From Kitasatospora sp. SolWspMP-SS2h (lineage in GTDB: Bacteria; Actinomycetota; Actinomycetes; Streptomycetales; Streptomycetaceae), in contig NZ_QLLT01000006.1 in the NCBI RefSeq assembly GCF_003259315.1, positions 133,166 to 197,165 on the forward strand: a DNA stretch of 64,000 nt, read 5' to 3'. The position numbers and the translations under genes are program-made. The notes under the pieces are model-generated. The model searched no databases. It saw only the letters and a program-made list of their open reading frames with translations, and was not told where the DNA came from. The stretch's first letter is position 1, and the number at the start of each line of letters is the position of its first letter. Shown piece after piece: positions 8,339 through 17,496 of this stretch.

Positions 8339-10822
8339 TCAGCCGTTCGCACTCCCGCCGCGCCTGCCGTCCCCGCCGTCCTTGCCGTCCCCGCTGTTCC
8401 TCCCGCTCCCGCCCTTCCGGCCCAGGCGCCGGAACGGCCCGGTCACGGCCGCCCGGAGCGCGGCCACCCGTTCGGCGGTGCGCTCCCGGCGGGCCGCCGC
8501 GCGGTCCTGGGCGCGCCACCACAGGCGCACCGCGGAGGCGGGCAGCAGCAGGGCGCGCAGCCTGCGGCCGCGGGTGGCCCGGACCAGCAGGGCCTCGCGG
8601 GCGGTGCGGACGTCACCGCCGAGGTGGGCGGGCGCGTCGGACTCGCGGGCGTACATGACGCGCTCGGTGGCGAGGGCGACCCGGCCCGCGGCGGCCGCGG
8701 CCTCGGGGTCGAGGCGGGCGTCCTCGGCGAGCCGGCGGGCGGCGCTGCGCGGGGTGCGGGCCTCGTCCGGGGGGATGCCCAGGTCCCAGGCGGAGTCGAC
8801 GAGTTCGGCCCAGGCGGCGAGCACCTGTTCGTCGGTGAGCCGCGGCCCGTCCGCGCCGGCCAGGTGGCGGCCGGCGCCGAGGCGGCGTCGCCGCAGCCTG
8901 GTCCGCCAGAGCATCGGGAAGGCCAGCGCGGCCAGCAGCAGCAGGACGGCGGCGGCGGTGAGCAGGGCCGGCCAGCTCCGCCACCAGGGCGCCGCGGTGT
9001 CCCGGTGCACGGTCAGCGCGGCCTCGTCGGCGCAGTCGCCGACCCGGTGCTGCTGCGGGGGGCAGCTGCTGGAGGAGGACGGCTGGGCGGAGGGCTGCCC
9101 GGTCGGCGCGGCGCTGCTGGGGGCGGCGCTGGGGGTGCCGGTGGGGACGGCCTGCTGGACGGAGTACAGCGGGGTGCTGCCCCGGTTCGGGGTGGGCTCG
9201 AAGCGCATCCAGCCGTAGCCGCTGAAGTACAGCTCGGGCCAGGCGTGGTAGTTGGAGCTGCGGACCACCCGGTCGGTGCCGTTGCCGGTGCCCGGGGTGA
9301 AGCCGATCGCGACCCGGGCGGGGATGCCCAGCGAGCGGGACATCGCGGCCATGGTGGCGGCGAAGTGCACGCAGAAGCCCTCCTTGTCCTGGAGGAACTT
9401 GGCGATGGCGTCCGGCCCGGTGCGGGCGTCGATCTTGGTGTTGTAGGTGAAGCCGCCGCTGGTGAAGTACTGCTGGAGGGCGACGGCCCGGTCGTACGGG
9501 GTGTCCTTGCCCCTGGTGACGTCCCGGGCGGTGTCGGCCACCACGGACGGCAGGTTGGCGGGCAGGTCCAGGTAGCGCTTGGCGATGTCGTCGGGGGCCG
9601 GGCCGGCGGAGCGCAGCTGGGCGGCGGTGGCGTTGACGTCGACCGAGCCGACCGAGTACGTCAGGCCCTTGCTCTTCTGGCCGTTGACGCCGCTGACGGT
9701 GCGCCCCTGCGGGTCGAAGCGCCAGTCCGCAGTGTTCGGCAGCTCCAGCCAGGACATCGGGTACGGCATCGGCAGCCAGGCGGTGCTCAGCTGCTCGGAG
9801 ACGGTGACCTTGGTGCGGACCGGGGTGGTGGGCAGGTTCGGGGCCAGGCCCTCGGGGGCGGGCACGGTGGTGGGCAGCGCCTGGGGGCTCTGCTGGCCGG
9901 GCAGCCACTCCTGGCCGTTGAACTCGCTGAGCGCGGCGATCCGCAGGTAGAGCTGGTCGGCGTCGGGCGCGTCGGTGGAGAAGCTCAGCAGCGGGGTGTC
10001 GTCGTTGGAGCGCAGGTTGGCGGTGAGCGCGACGACCAGGTTGAGCGAGCGCTCGTCGCCCTTGCCGCTCCCGCCGCCGCCCTCGCCGGCGTGGCCGCCC
10101 AGGCCGCCGAACAGGCCGGGGCCGACCGCGGGGGCGAACACCGGCACCAGCACGGCGGCGGCCAGCGCGATCACGCCGATCCGGCGGCCGCCGTTGGACA
10201 GCGCGGTGGCGGAGCGGCCGGTGCCGTGGAAGACCCGGCCCCAGCGGGTGAGCCGGTCCTGGCCCTCGGTGTAGAGCAGGGCCAGGAAGCCCGCCGCGCC
10301 GAACAGGAACCACAGCCACATGCCGCCGGGCGAGTCGGCCAGGCCGCCGGAGACCGAGTACAGGGCCAGCAGCGGCAGGCCCGCGGCGGCGGCCCGGCGG
10401 TAGGTGACCGCCAGGGTGTCGACCAGGACGGCCACCAGGGCGACCGAGCCGACCACGATCAGCCGCAGGCCGTCGCTGGCCGGGGCCGGGATCGCGTACG
10501 CCCGGATGTCGTCGCCGCCGCTGCTCAGCAGGGTGGAGACCGCGTCCAGGGCGCCCGGGCCGGGCAGCACGCCGAAGTTCATCGAGGACCGCACGGTGGT
10601 GAGCATCAGCACGTACAGCACGACCAGCAGCTGCAGCGGCGGCACCAAGGCCCGGGGCAGCGGCAGGGCGCGCAGCCCGGCCCCGGCGCCGGCCGTGACG
10701 GCGATCAGCAGCAGGCCGTGCGGGGCGAGCGCGAACGGGTCCTGGAACAGCGGGGACAGGCACAGCGCCGCCAGGGCGGTGGCCAGGGCCGCGCAGAGCG
10801 TCAACTTGGCCCGGGTGGTCAC
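8339..10822 (-). CDS. TgpA-like transmembrane transglutaminase (DUF3488/DUF4129)
   Basis: This 827-residue protein starts at GTG 10822, overlapping the DUF58 stop by 4 bp. Residues 1-235 hold about six membrane helices (DUF3488). An extracytoplasmic part follows. The transglutaminase-like core has Cys484 in EGFCVHFA and His526 in NYHAWPELYF. The third triad position reads FEPTP, with Glu where Asp is common. A Ser/Pro linker (about 560-590), one more helix (about 620-640) and a cytosolic DUF4129-type end (about 690-760) complete it. With MoxR and DUF58 it makes the conserved MoxR-DUF58-TGase operon, thought to remodel or cross-link envelope proteins. Confidence 0.93.
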   Translation of the reverse strand: MTTRAKLTLCAALATALAALCLSPLFQDPFALAPHGLLLIAVTAGAGAGLRALPLPRALVPPLQLLVVLYVLMLTTVRSSMNFGVLPGPGALDAVSTLLSSGGDDIRAYAIPAPASDGLRLIVVGSVALVAVLVDTLAVTYRRAAAAGLPLLALYSVSGGLADSPGGMWLWFLFGAAGFLALLYTEGQDRLTRWGRVFHGTGRSATALSNGGRRIGVIALAAAVLVPVFAPAVGPGLFGGLGGHAGEGGGGSGKGDERSLNLVVALTANLRSNDDTPLLSFSTDAPDADQLYLRIAALSEFNGQEWLPGQQSPQALPTTVPAPEGLAPNLPTTPVRTKVTVSEQLSTAWLPMPYPMSWLELPNTADWRFDPQGRTVSGVNGQKSKGLTYSVGSVDVNATAAQLRSAGPAPDDIAKRYLDLPANLPSVVADTARDVTRGKDTPYDRAVALQQYFTSGGFTYNTKIDARTGPDAIAKFLQDKEGFCVHFAATMAAMSRSLGIPARVAIGFTPGTGNGTDRVVRSSNYHAWPELYFSGYGWMRFEPTPNRGSTPLYSVQQAVPTGTPSAAPSSAAPTGQPSAQPSSSSSCPPQQHRVGDCADEAALTVHRDTAAPWWRSWPALLTAAAVLLLLAALAFPMLWRTRLRRRRLGAGRHLAGADGPRLTDEQVLAAWAELVDSAWDLGIPPDEARTPRSAARRLAEDARLDPEAAAAAGRVALATERVMYARESDAPAHLGGDVRTAREALLVRATRGRRLRALLLPASAVRLWWRAQDRAAARRERTAERVAALRAAVTGPFRRLGRKGGSGRNSGDGKDGGDGRRGGSANG

Positions 10823-12144
10823 GCGCCGACCTCGTCTCGGTAGGGAACGGTGGTGTTCTGGGTGCGGTCCGCGGCCCGCCACAGCGCGGGCAGCGAGTCC
10901 CCGGCCCGGACCGGGAGCACCGTCCAGCCGGACTCGCGCAGCCGGGCGGCCCGGGCGTCGGCCGGCTCGTCCGCGCTCTCCGGGAAGAGGTGCCGCAGGC
11001 CCGACCAGGTGCCGGTGTCCAGCAGCAGGACGACCGCGCCGCCGGTGCGGCGGCGCAGCCGGGCCAGCCGCTCGACCTGCTCCTCGTCGAGCTCGCCGAC
11101 CACCGCCACCAGCAGGCCCTCGCCGCCCAGCCGGAGCACCTCCTCGGCGCGGGCCAGGGTGCCGCCGTCGGAGTGCTCGACCACGGCCAGCGCGTCCAGC
11201 AGCAGGCCGACGGACTCGGCGGCGCCCGCCCCGCCGCCGGCGCCCTGGCCGGGCACCGAGAAGCCGGTGTCGGTGAGCAGCCGGGTGCGGTAGCCGCGCT
11301 GCACCAGGTCGACGGCGACCGAGGCGGCGCAGGACACCGCCCACTCGAACGAGGAGGCCGGGCCGGAGCCGCGGTGCGCGGCCTCCCGGGTGTCCAGCAG
11401 CACGGTGGCGCGGGCCTGCAGCGGCTGCTCCTCGCGCCGGACCATCAGCTCGCCGTACCGGGCGGTGGACTTCCAGTGCACCCGGCGCAGGTCGTCGCCG
11501 TGCCGGTACTCGCGCGGGATGACGTCGTCGTCGCCGGCCAGCGCCAGGGTGTGGGTGGTGGAGTCGCCCTGCCCGCCGGACTCGCCGGGCAGCCGGACCG
11601 GCGGCAGGTCCTGGACCTGCGGGACGACGGTCAGCACGTCGGCGGCGCTGAACGCGCGGGTCAGCTCGCACATCCCGAACGGGTCGGACAGCCGCAGCTG
11701 GAGCGGGCCCAGCGGGTAGCGCCCGCGCAGGTCGGAGCGGACCCGGTAGGACACCTCGCGGAAGCCGCGCGGCTCGACCCGGTCCAGCACGAAGCGCGGG
11801 CGCGGGCCCAGCACGTACGGGACCTTGTCCTCCAGCAGCAGCAGGCCGGTGGGCACCCGGGAGACGTTGTCCAGCCGCAGGTGCACCCGGGCCTCCTGCC
11901 CGGCCGCGGCCCGCTGCGGGCTGAGCCGACGGCCGGAGGCCACCCGGTAGCGGGTGCGCACCAGCAGCGCGGCGGCGGCCAGCGGGAGCGCCGCCAGCAG
12001 CACGCCGACCTGGAGCAGCGCGGTCTGGCCGAACACGAACGCGCAGACCGCGGCGGTCGCGCCGGCCGCGAGGAAGGAGCGCCCCCGGGTGGTCAGTCCG
12101 CGCAGCGCGGCGCGCACCCCGGAGGCGCGGGCGGGGCGCGCCAC
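10819..12144 (-). CDS. DUF58 domain protein
   Basis: The protein has 441 residues and starts with GTG at 12144, one base after the MoxR gene stop. Two hydrophobic segments (about 23-60) come first. The C-terminal half carries the DUF58 signature PREYRHGDDLRRVHWKSTARY (about 211-231) and then a VWA-like fold (ATVLLDTREAAH). DUF58 proteins are partners of MoxR AAA+ ATPases. The membrane segments and the transglutaminase downstream place this one at the membrane in an envelope-related system. Confidence 0.92.
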   Translation of the reverse strand: MARPARASGVRAALRGLTTRGRSFLAAGATAAVCAFVFGQTALLQVGVLLAALPLAAAALLVRTRYRVASGRRLSPQRAAAGQEARVHLRLDNVSRVPTGLLLLEDKVPYVLGPRPRFVLDRVEPRGFREVSYRVRSDLRGRYPLGPLQLRLSDPFGMCELTRAFSAADVLTVVPQVQDLPPVRLPGESGGQGDSTTHTLALAGDDDVIPREYRHGDDLRRVHWKSTARYGELMVRREEQPLQARATVLLDTREAAHRGSGPASSFEWAVSCAASVAVDLVQRGYRTRLLTDTGFSVPGQGAGGGAGAAESVGLLLDALAVVEHSDGGTLARAEEVLRLGGEGLLVAVVGELDEEQVERLARLRRRTGGAVVLLLDTGTWSGLRHLFPESADEPADARAARLRESGWTVLPVRAGDSLPALWRAADRTQNTTVPYRDEVGA

Positions 12145-12145
12145 C

Positions 12146-13165
12146 TCAGCGGCCCTGCGGACGCGGGATGGGCAGTCGGGCCACCAGGTCGAGCACCACC
12201 TGCTCGACCGTGCGGCGGCTCAGCTGGGTCTCCGAGGTGGGGAGCAGGCGGTGGGCCAGCACCGGGACGGCGAGCGCCTGGATGTCGTCCGGGAGCACGT
12301 AGTCGCGGCCGTCCAGGGCGGCGTGCGCGCGGGCCGCCCGGACCAGGTGCAGGGTGGCCCGGGGGGAGGCGCCGAGCCGCAGTTCGGGGGCGGTGCGGGT
12401 GGCGGCGACCAGGTCGACGGCGTAGCGGCGGACCGGGTCGGCCACGTAGACGGTCTTCACCAGGTCGATCAGCTTGAGCAGGTCGGCGGCGTGCGCGACC
12501 GGCTGGAGGTCGTCCAGCGGGTTGGCCGCGGAGTGCAGGTCGAGCATCGCGAACTCGGCGTCGGCGCTGGGGTAGCCGATCGAGATCCGGGCCATGAAGC
12601 GGTCCCGCTGGGCCTCGGGCAGGGCGTAGGTGCCCTCCATCTCGACCGGGTTCTGGGTGGCGATCACCATGAACGGCGAGGGCAGCGCGTGGGTGGTGCC
12701 GTCGATGGTGACCTGGCGCTCCTCCATCGACTCCAGCAGCGCGGACTGGGTCTTCGGCGAGGCCCGGTTGATCTCGTCGCCGACCACGATCTGGGCGAAG
12801 ATCGCGCCGGGCCGGAACTCGAAGTCCCGCTGGTGCTGGTCGAACACGTTGGTGCCGGTGACGTCGGAGGGCAGCAGGTCCGGGGTGAACTGGATCCGGC
12901 GCACCGTGCAGTCCACCGAGCGGGCCAGCGTCTTGGCGAGCATGGTCTTGCCGACGCCGGGTACGTCCTCCAGCAGCAGGTGGCCCTCGGCGAGCAGCAC
13001 CGTCAGGGCGATCCGGATCGCCTCCGGCTTGCCCTCGATCACGCTCTCCACGGACTTCCGGACCCGGTCGACCACCGCCGCCAGCTCCGCCAGACCGGTC
13101 GGTTCCCGCCGGTCGTACCGGTCCGGCTCCGGCTGGTCCGTGCCCTGCCCGCTGATCGTCGTCAC
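12146..13165 (-). CDS. MoxR-family AAA+ ATPase
   Basis: This 339-residue protein starts at GTG 13165 with GGGAG six bases upstream. An ATG further out (13252) lacks an RBS and would add odd sequence. Walker A is EDVPGVGKT (about 68-76), Walker B is [15 protein letters not shown] (about 130-144), and sensor [16 protein letters not shown] follows. MoxR ATPases act as chaperones or insertases for VWA-domain proteins. Here the target is probably the downstream DUF58 protein. It is first in a three-gene operon and divergent from rsmH. Confidence 0.95.
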   Translation of the reverse strand: MTTISGQGTDQPEPDRYDRREPTGLAELAAVVDRVRKSVESVIEGKPEAIRIALTVLLAEGHLLLEDVPGVGKTMLAKTLARSVDCTVRRIQFTPDLLPSDVTGTNVFDQHQRDFEFRPGAIFAQIVVGDEINRASPKTQSALLESMEERQVTIDGTTHALPSPFMVIATQNPVEMEGTYALPEAQRDRFMARISIGYPSADAEFAMLDLHSAANPLDDLQPVAHAADLLKLIDLVKTVYVADPVRRYAVDLVAATRTAPELRLGASPRATLHLVRAARAHAALDGRDYVLPDDIQALAVPVLAHRLLPTSETQLSRRTVEQVVLDLVARLPIPRPQGR

Positions 13166-13707
13166 CCGTACGCTCCCATGTTGCACAGTCGCCGGGCGGC
13201 TGGTTCGAGCCCGGCCCACCCCGAATACCTGGCGCATTCTTCCCTGTCCCACGGCCAGAAGTCACCCGGCCGGGCGAGACGCGAAGGCTGTCCCGGTTTG
13301 GGACGAGCGGCCGGCCCGGGCGGTTTCGCCCGGGCCCGCGCCCCCGCCCCCGGGCGGCCCGGCCACCCGTCCGACCTGCGCGAACCGATACCGCCGGCCG
13401 GGTGGTGCGCCGGAGCGGAACGTTGACTGGCGGGGCGCGGGCGATAGGCTTCAAGCGCAGTGGAGCACGGCGGACGGCGCCCGGCGGACGGGCTGGCGGG
13501 CCGCTCTCCGCGCCGGGCCGGCCGTCCCGCACGCAGCCCGCGGCCTCCTCCCGCTCCGTGCCCACCTGGCGCACCTTCCCCGGTGCCGGGCGGTCGCTCC
13601 TTCCCCCGAGCGAGCGGGCGGGGACCACGGGCGGTGTGCGGCGCGGCCGGCCCGGTGCGCGAGAATGGCCCGGCCACACCGCACCTGAGGAAGGGCCCCG
13701 CCCCCGT
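13166..13707. other. 542-bp divergent region between moxR and rsmH
   Basis: This region carries a clear forward promoter (13423-13450) and a possible small ORF (13460-13711). No MraZ-like coding sequence can be found in it, although mraZ precedes rsmH in many bacteria. GGTTCGAGCC at 13202 resembles a tRNA T-loop, but there is no tRNA around it. Confidence 0.6.
13423..13450 (+). promoter_or_regulatory. main dcw promoter upstream of rsmH
   Basis: TTGACT (13423-13428) and TAGGCT (13445-13450) are 16 bp apart, a very good match to the vegetative actinobacterial consensus. Transcription would start near 13457-13460. That is about 250 nt before the rsmH ATG but right at a GTG that opens an 83-codon frame. 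Confidence 0.75.
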
Positions 13708-13711
13708 ATGA
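13460..13711 (+). CDS. possible leaderless 83-residue leader ORF of rsmH
   Basis: The frame starts at GTG 13460, 9 bp after the TAGGCT hexamer. It ends at the TGA at 13709-13711, which overlaps the rsmH ATG as ATGA. The product would be Arg/Pro/Gly-rich with no recognised domain. By hand count about 78 percent of its third positions are G or C, clearly lower than the neighbouring genes. It may therefore be only an untranslated leader in which all frames happen to be open. Confidence 0.25.
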   Translation: MEHGGRRPADGLAGRSPRRAGRPARSPRPPPAPCPPGAPSPVPGGRSFPRASGRGPRAVCGAAGPVRENGPATPHLRKGPAPV

Positions 13712-14676
13712 GTACCGACAGCCCCGCCCCCCGGCACATCCCGGTGATGCTGGAGCGCTGCCTGGACGCCCTGGCCCCGGCGATCTCGGCGCCCGGCTCC
13801 GTCGTGGTGGACGCCACCCTGGGCCTGGGCGGCCACAGCGAGGCCCTGCTGACCCGCTTCCCGGACGTCCGCCTGATCGCCGTCGACCGCGACCCGCGCG
13901 CCCTGGAGCTCTCCGCCGCCCGGCTGGCCCCGTTCGGCGACCGCGCCACCCTGGTGCACGCCGTGTACGACGAGATCCCGCGCGTCCTGGACGAGCTGGA
14001 CGTCCCCGAGGTGCAGGGCGTGCTGTTCGACCTCGGCGTCTCCTCGATGCAGCTGGACGAGGCCGACCGCGGCTTCGCCTACGCCCAGGACGCCCCGCTG
14101 GACATGCGGATGGACCAGACCCGCGGCATCTCCGCGGCCGAGGTGCTCAACACCTACGGTCACGGCGACCTGGCCCGCATCCTCAAGGTGTACGGCGAGG
14201 AGCGGTTCGCCGGGAAGATTGCCTCCGCCGTTCTGCGGGAACGCGAGCGGGAACCGTTCACCACGAGCGCTCGTCTTGTGGAGTTGGTCCGCAACGCCAT
14301 CCCGGCGGCCACCCGGCGCACCGGCGGCAACCCGGCCAAGCGGACCTTCCAGGCGCTGCGGATCGAGGTCAACGGCGAGCTGGAGGTGCTGGACCGGGCC
14401 GTTCCCGGCGCGCTGGACGCCCTGGCGGTGGGCGGCCGGATCGTGGTGATGTCCTACCAGTCGCTGGAGGACCGCCTGGTCAAGCAGTACCTCCAGGCGG
14501 GCGCGACCTCCACCGCCCCGCCGGGCCTGCCGGTGATCCCCGAGGAGCTCCAGCCCTGGCTGAAACTGCTCACCCGCGGTGCCGAACTGGCCACCGAGGA
14601 GGAGATCGAGGAGAACCGGCGCGCCGCGCCCGTACGGCTGCGCGTGGCGGAGAGGATCAGACGGACCCGGAGGTAG
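13708..14676 (+). CDS. rsmH: 16S rRNA (cytosine(1402)-N(4))-methyltransferase
   Basis: This 322-residue RsmH/MraW methylates N4 of C1402 in the 16S rRNA decoding site using SAM. Visible blocks are [13 protein letters not shown] (about 10-22), the SAM loop [14 protein letters not shown] (about 33-46), [19 protein letters not shown] and [18 protein letters not shown]. The ATG at 13708 fits the family N-terminus. An AGGAAGGG run lies about 13 bp upstream. It is the first gene of the dcw cluster, as in most bacteria. Confidence 0.97.
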   Translation: MSTDSPAPRHIPVMLERCLDALAPAISAPGSVVVDATLGLGGHSEALLTRFPDVRLIAVDRDPRALELSAARLAPFGDRATLVHAVYDEIPRVLDELDVPEVQGVLFDLGVSSMQLDEADRGFAYAQDAPLDMRMDQTRGISAAEVLNTYGHGDLARILKVYGEERFAGKIASAVLREREREPFTTSARLVELVRNAIPAATRRTGGNPAKRTFQALRIEVNGELEVLDRAVPGALDALAVGGRIVVMSYQSLEDRLVKQYLQAGATSTAPPGLPVIPEELQPWLKLLTRGAELATEEEIEENRRAAPVRLRVAERIRRTRR

Positions 14677-14715
14677 CCAGCCGCCGGGAGCAGCGGAGCG
14701 AAGGGGAGTGGAGCG

Positions 14716-15291
14716 GTGCCGGTGGCCGGCGAGCGGACCCGGGGGAGCGTCCCCGGGCAGGGGGGCAGGGCGCGGATCACCGTCCGGCCCGGGGCGCGCT
14801 CGATGCGGGGGCGCACCCCGTTCGCGGTGCTGGTGGTCACCCTGCTGTCGGCCGGGCTGCTCGGCCTGCTGATGCTCAACACCGCCCTGAACGAAGGATC
14901 GTTCACCCTCTCCCGGCTCAAGCGGCAGACCACCGAGGCCACCGACCAGCAGCAGACCCTGCAGCAGCAGATCGCCGAGCAGTCCGCGCCCGACGCGCTG
15001 GAGCGGCGGGCCCGCGAGCTCGGCATGGTGGCCGGCGGCGACCCGGTCTTCCTCAACCCGGACGGCTCGGTCACCGGCAAGGCCAGGGCCGCCGAGGACA
15101 AGCCGCCGGTGCCGCGCCCCAGCAGCGCCGCGCCGTCCGACCCGGCCGCCTCGCCCGGCGCGAGCCCCGGCCCCGGCGACCCGGGCATCGACCTCGCGCC
15201 CGCCCCGCCGGCCGCTGCCGCGTCCGGCAGCCCGTCCGGCAGCCCGTCCGGCAGCCCCTCGGGCAGCCCGTCCGCCGGGGCGCAGCGGTGA
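14716..15291 (+). CDS. ftsL: FtsL-type septum formation protein
   Basis: This 191-residue bitopic protein starts at GTG 14716. A basic cytosolic N-terminus comes first, then one membrane helix (about 34-54) and an external coiled coil rich in Gln (about 63-90, TTEATDQQQTLQQQIAEQ) ending in RARELGMV. This is the FtsL/DivIC pattern. With FtsQ and DivIC it would activate FtsW-FtsI at the septum. The Pro/Ser-rich tail ends with four SGSP repeats. It overlaps ftsI by 4 bp (GTGA), implying coupled translation. I assign it by topology and position, since FtsL sequences diverge strongly. Confidence 0.87.
   Translation: MPVAGERTRGSVPGQGGRARITVRPGARSMRGRTPFAVLVVTLLSAGLLGLLMLNTALNEGSFTLSRLKRQTTEATDQQQTLQQQIAEQSAPDALERRARELGMVAGGDPVFLNPDGSVTGKARAAEDKPPVPRPSSAAPSDPAASPGASPGPGDPGIDLAPAPPAAAASGSPSGSPSGSPSGSPSAGAQR
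15223..15270 (+). repeat. 4 x 12-bp tandem repeat in the ftsL 3' end
   Basis: Four 12-bp units of the type TCCGGCAGCCCG encode SGSP four times in the FtsL C-terminal tail, immediately ahead of the coupled ftsI start. Copy number could vary by slippage without changing the frame. Confidence 0.85.
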
Positions 15292-17495
15292 GCCGCCCGC
15301 CCGGGGACGCGCCCCGCCCGCGCCGCACCCCGTCCGGCTCCGGCTCGGGCTCGGGCCGCTCCGCCGCCGGGCGGGCCGGCGCGGGCCGCCCCGCCGAACA
15401 GCCGCCGCGCCGCCGCCCCACCGAGCAGCCGCCGCCGCGCCGCCGGGTCGCCGAACCGCGCCGCGCCGCCGACGGCGCCCCCGCCCGCCCGGCCCGGCCG
15501 CGCGCCGCCGCCGGGCACCGCGAGGCCGCCCCGCCGCGCCCGGGCACCCGCCCGGCCCGCCGCCCGGCCGCGCCGCGCCGCCCCGCCCCGCCCGGGTCGC
15601 GGACCATCAAGCTGGCCGATCCGCGCCGCCGGCTGCGGCTGGTGACGGTCTCCCTACTGCTGGTGTTCGCGATCTTCGCGGGCCGGCTGGTGCAGCTGCA
15701 GCTGCTGGACTCCGACGCGCTGGCCGCCGCCGCGGGCGCCAACAAGTACGTGCGGGTGGCGCTGCCCGCCGAGCGCGGCTCGATCACCGCCGCGGACGGC
15801 ACCGTGCTGGCCACCTCGGTCGACGCGTACGACATCACCGCCGACCCGACCATGTTCACCCCGGAGGCCACCCACCTGCCGGACGCGCCGGAGCAGGCCG
15901 CGGCGCTGCTCGCGCCGGTCCTCGGGCAGCCGAAGGAGGAGCTGGCCGAGAAGCTGCACCTGAACAGCAAGAACCCGAAGAGCCAGTACGCGCTGGTGAT
16001 GGCCCGGCAGACCCCGGAGGCGAAGAACCGGATCGCCGACCTGAAGTCCTCGCTCACCAAGCAGGTGGACACCGCGGCCTGCCGCGCCCAGGCGCAGCTG
16101 CTCAAGAAGCCCGCCGACAAGGGCGGCCGGCAGTTCCTGGACGCGGCCTGCGTCAACCCGCTGGCCGGGATGTTCTGGGAGCAGTCGACCCGGCGCAGCT
16201 ACCCGGCGGGCGGCCTGGGCGCCAACCTGGTCGGCTTCGTCAACGCGGAGGGCGTCGGCACCGGCGGCCTGGAGCTCCAGTACCAGCAGCTGCTGGCCGG
16301 GCAGGACGGCCACTCCACGTACGCCTCGGCGGGCGGCAACCGGGTCGCCACCGCGGGCGGCGCCCGGCAGGACCCGGTGCCCGGCACCGACCTGCGGCTG
16401 ACCGTGAACCCCGACGTCCAGTGGGCCGCCCAGCGGGCCATCACCGACCAGGTCGCCAACGCCGGGGCGGAGAAGGGCTACGTGATCGTCCAGGACGTGA
16501 AGTCCGGGCAGGTGCTGGCGATGGCCTCCTCGCCCGGCTTCGACCCGAACGACCTCTCCTCGGCCCGCGCCGACCAGCTCGGCAACCCGGCCCTCCAGGA
16601 CGCGTACGAGCCCGGCTCGACCGCGAAGCTGATGACCATGGCGGCGGTGCTGGACACCGGCAAGGCCGACTGGGACACCCACGTCGAGGTGCCCAACACG
16701 CTCCAGCGCTCGGACCGGGTGTTCCACGACGACGTGGACCACGAGACCTGGTACCTGACCCTGGCGGGCGTGCTCGCCAAGTCCTCCAACATCGGCACCA
16801 TCGAGGCGGCCGAGCACCTGGGCGCCACCCAGGCCGAGTCCAACAAGGTGCTGGCCGACTACCTGGACCGGTTCGGCATCGGCAAGCCCAGCGGCCTGGG
16901 GTTCCCCGGCGAGACCCGCGGCATCCTGGCCAAGCCCGAGGACTGGAGCGGCTCGCAGCAGTACACCATCCCGTTCGGCCAGGGCCTGTCGGTCAACGCC
17001 CTGCAGGCCACCTCGGTGTTCTCCACCATCGCCAACGGCGGCGTCCGGGTCGCCCCCGGCCTGCTGGCCGGGACCACCGGCCCGGACGGCGCCTTCACGC
17101 CCGCGGCGGCCGGGGCGCAGAACCGGGTGGTCTCGGAGCGCACCGCCAAGACCCTGACCGAGATGCTGGAGTCCGTCGTCACCGACGAGCAGGGCACCGG
17201 CACCACCGCGAAGATCCCCGGCTACCGGGTGGCGGGCAAGACCGGCACCGCCAACCGGGTGGACCCGAAGACCGGCAAGTACTCCGGGTACACCGCCTCC
17301 TTCATCGGCTTCGCGCCCGCCGACCAGCCCCGGGTGACGGTCTCCTGCGTCATCCAGGACCCGGTCAACGGGCACTTCGGCGGGCAGCTGTGCGGACCCG
17401 TCTTCAAGCAGGTGATGGAGTTCACCCTCAAGACCCTCCAGGTCCCGCCGAGCGGCAGCGAGGCGCCGAACCTGCCCGTCGACTGGAAGCCCTGA
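15288..17495 (+). CDS. ftsI: septal transpeptidase FtsI (PBP3, class B penicillin-binding protein)
   Basis: This 735-residue protein cross-links septal peptidoglycan. The first 105 residues are a disordered Arg/Pro/Ala cytosolic tail. A single membrane helix follows (about 117-137), then the dimerisation domain starting KYVRVALPAERGSI. The transpeptidase domain carries Ser444 in PGSTAKLM, the SSN motif at 499-501 and KTGTAN from Lys651. All three catalytic motifs are intact. The GTG start overlaps the ftsL stop. The basic tail is much longer than in E. coli PBP3, as is usual in actinomycetes. FtsW is encoded 5.6 kb downstream. Confidence 0.97.
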   Translation: MSRPPGDAPRPRRTPSGSGSGSGRSAAGRAGAGRPAEQPPRRRPTEQPPPRRRVAEPRRAADGAPARPARPRAAAGHREAAPPRPGTRPARRPAAPRRPAPPGSRTIKLADPRRRLRLVTVSLLLVFAIFAGRLVQLQLLDSDALAAAAGANKYVRVALPAERGSITAADGTVLATSVDAYDITADPTMFTPEATHLPDAPEQAAALLAPVLGQPKEELAEKLHLNSKNPKSQYALVMARQTPEAKNRIADLKSSLTKQVDTAACRAQAQLLKKPADKGGRQFLDAACVNPLAGMFWEQSTRRSYPAGGLGANLVGFVNAEGVGTGGLELQYQQLLAGQDGHSTYASAGGNRVATAGGARQDPVPGTDLRLTVNPDVQWAAQRAITDQVANAGAEKGYVIVQDVKSGQVLAMASSPGFDPNDLSSARADQLGNPALQDAYEPGSTAKLMTMAAVLDTGKADWDTHVEVPNTLQRSDRVFHDDVDHETWYLTLAGVLAKSSNIGTIEAAEHLGATQAESNKVLADYLDRFGIGKPSGLGFPGETRGILAKPEDWSGSQQYTIPFGQGLSVNALQATSVFSTIANGGVRVAPGLLAGTTGPDGAFTPAAAGAQNRVVSERTAKTLTEMLESVVTDEQGTGTTAKIPGYRVAGKTGTANRVDPKTGKYSGYTASFIGFAPADQPRVTVSCVIQDPVNGHFGGQLCGPVFKQVMEFTLKTLQVPPSGSEAPNLPVDWKP

Positions 17496-17496
17496 G

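Noticed and set aside
8072..10843. 923-codon forward frame across the transglutaminase gene
   Set aside because: It is an antisense shadow of a gene with clear domains. Its product is Gly/Val/Gln-rich and low in complexity, as expected when very GC-rich DNA is read in the wrong frame.
13195..13225. GGTTCGAGCC, tRNA T-loop-like
   Set aside because: No matching acceptor, D or anticodon arms can be drawn around it on either strand.
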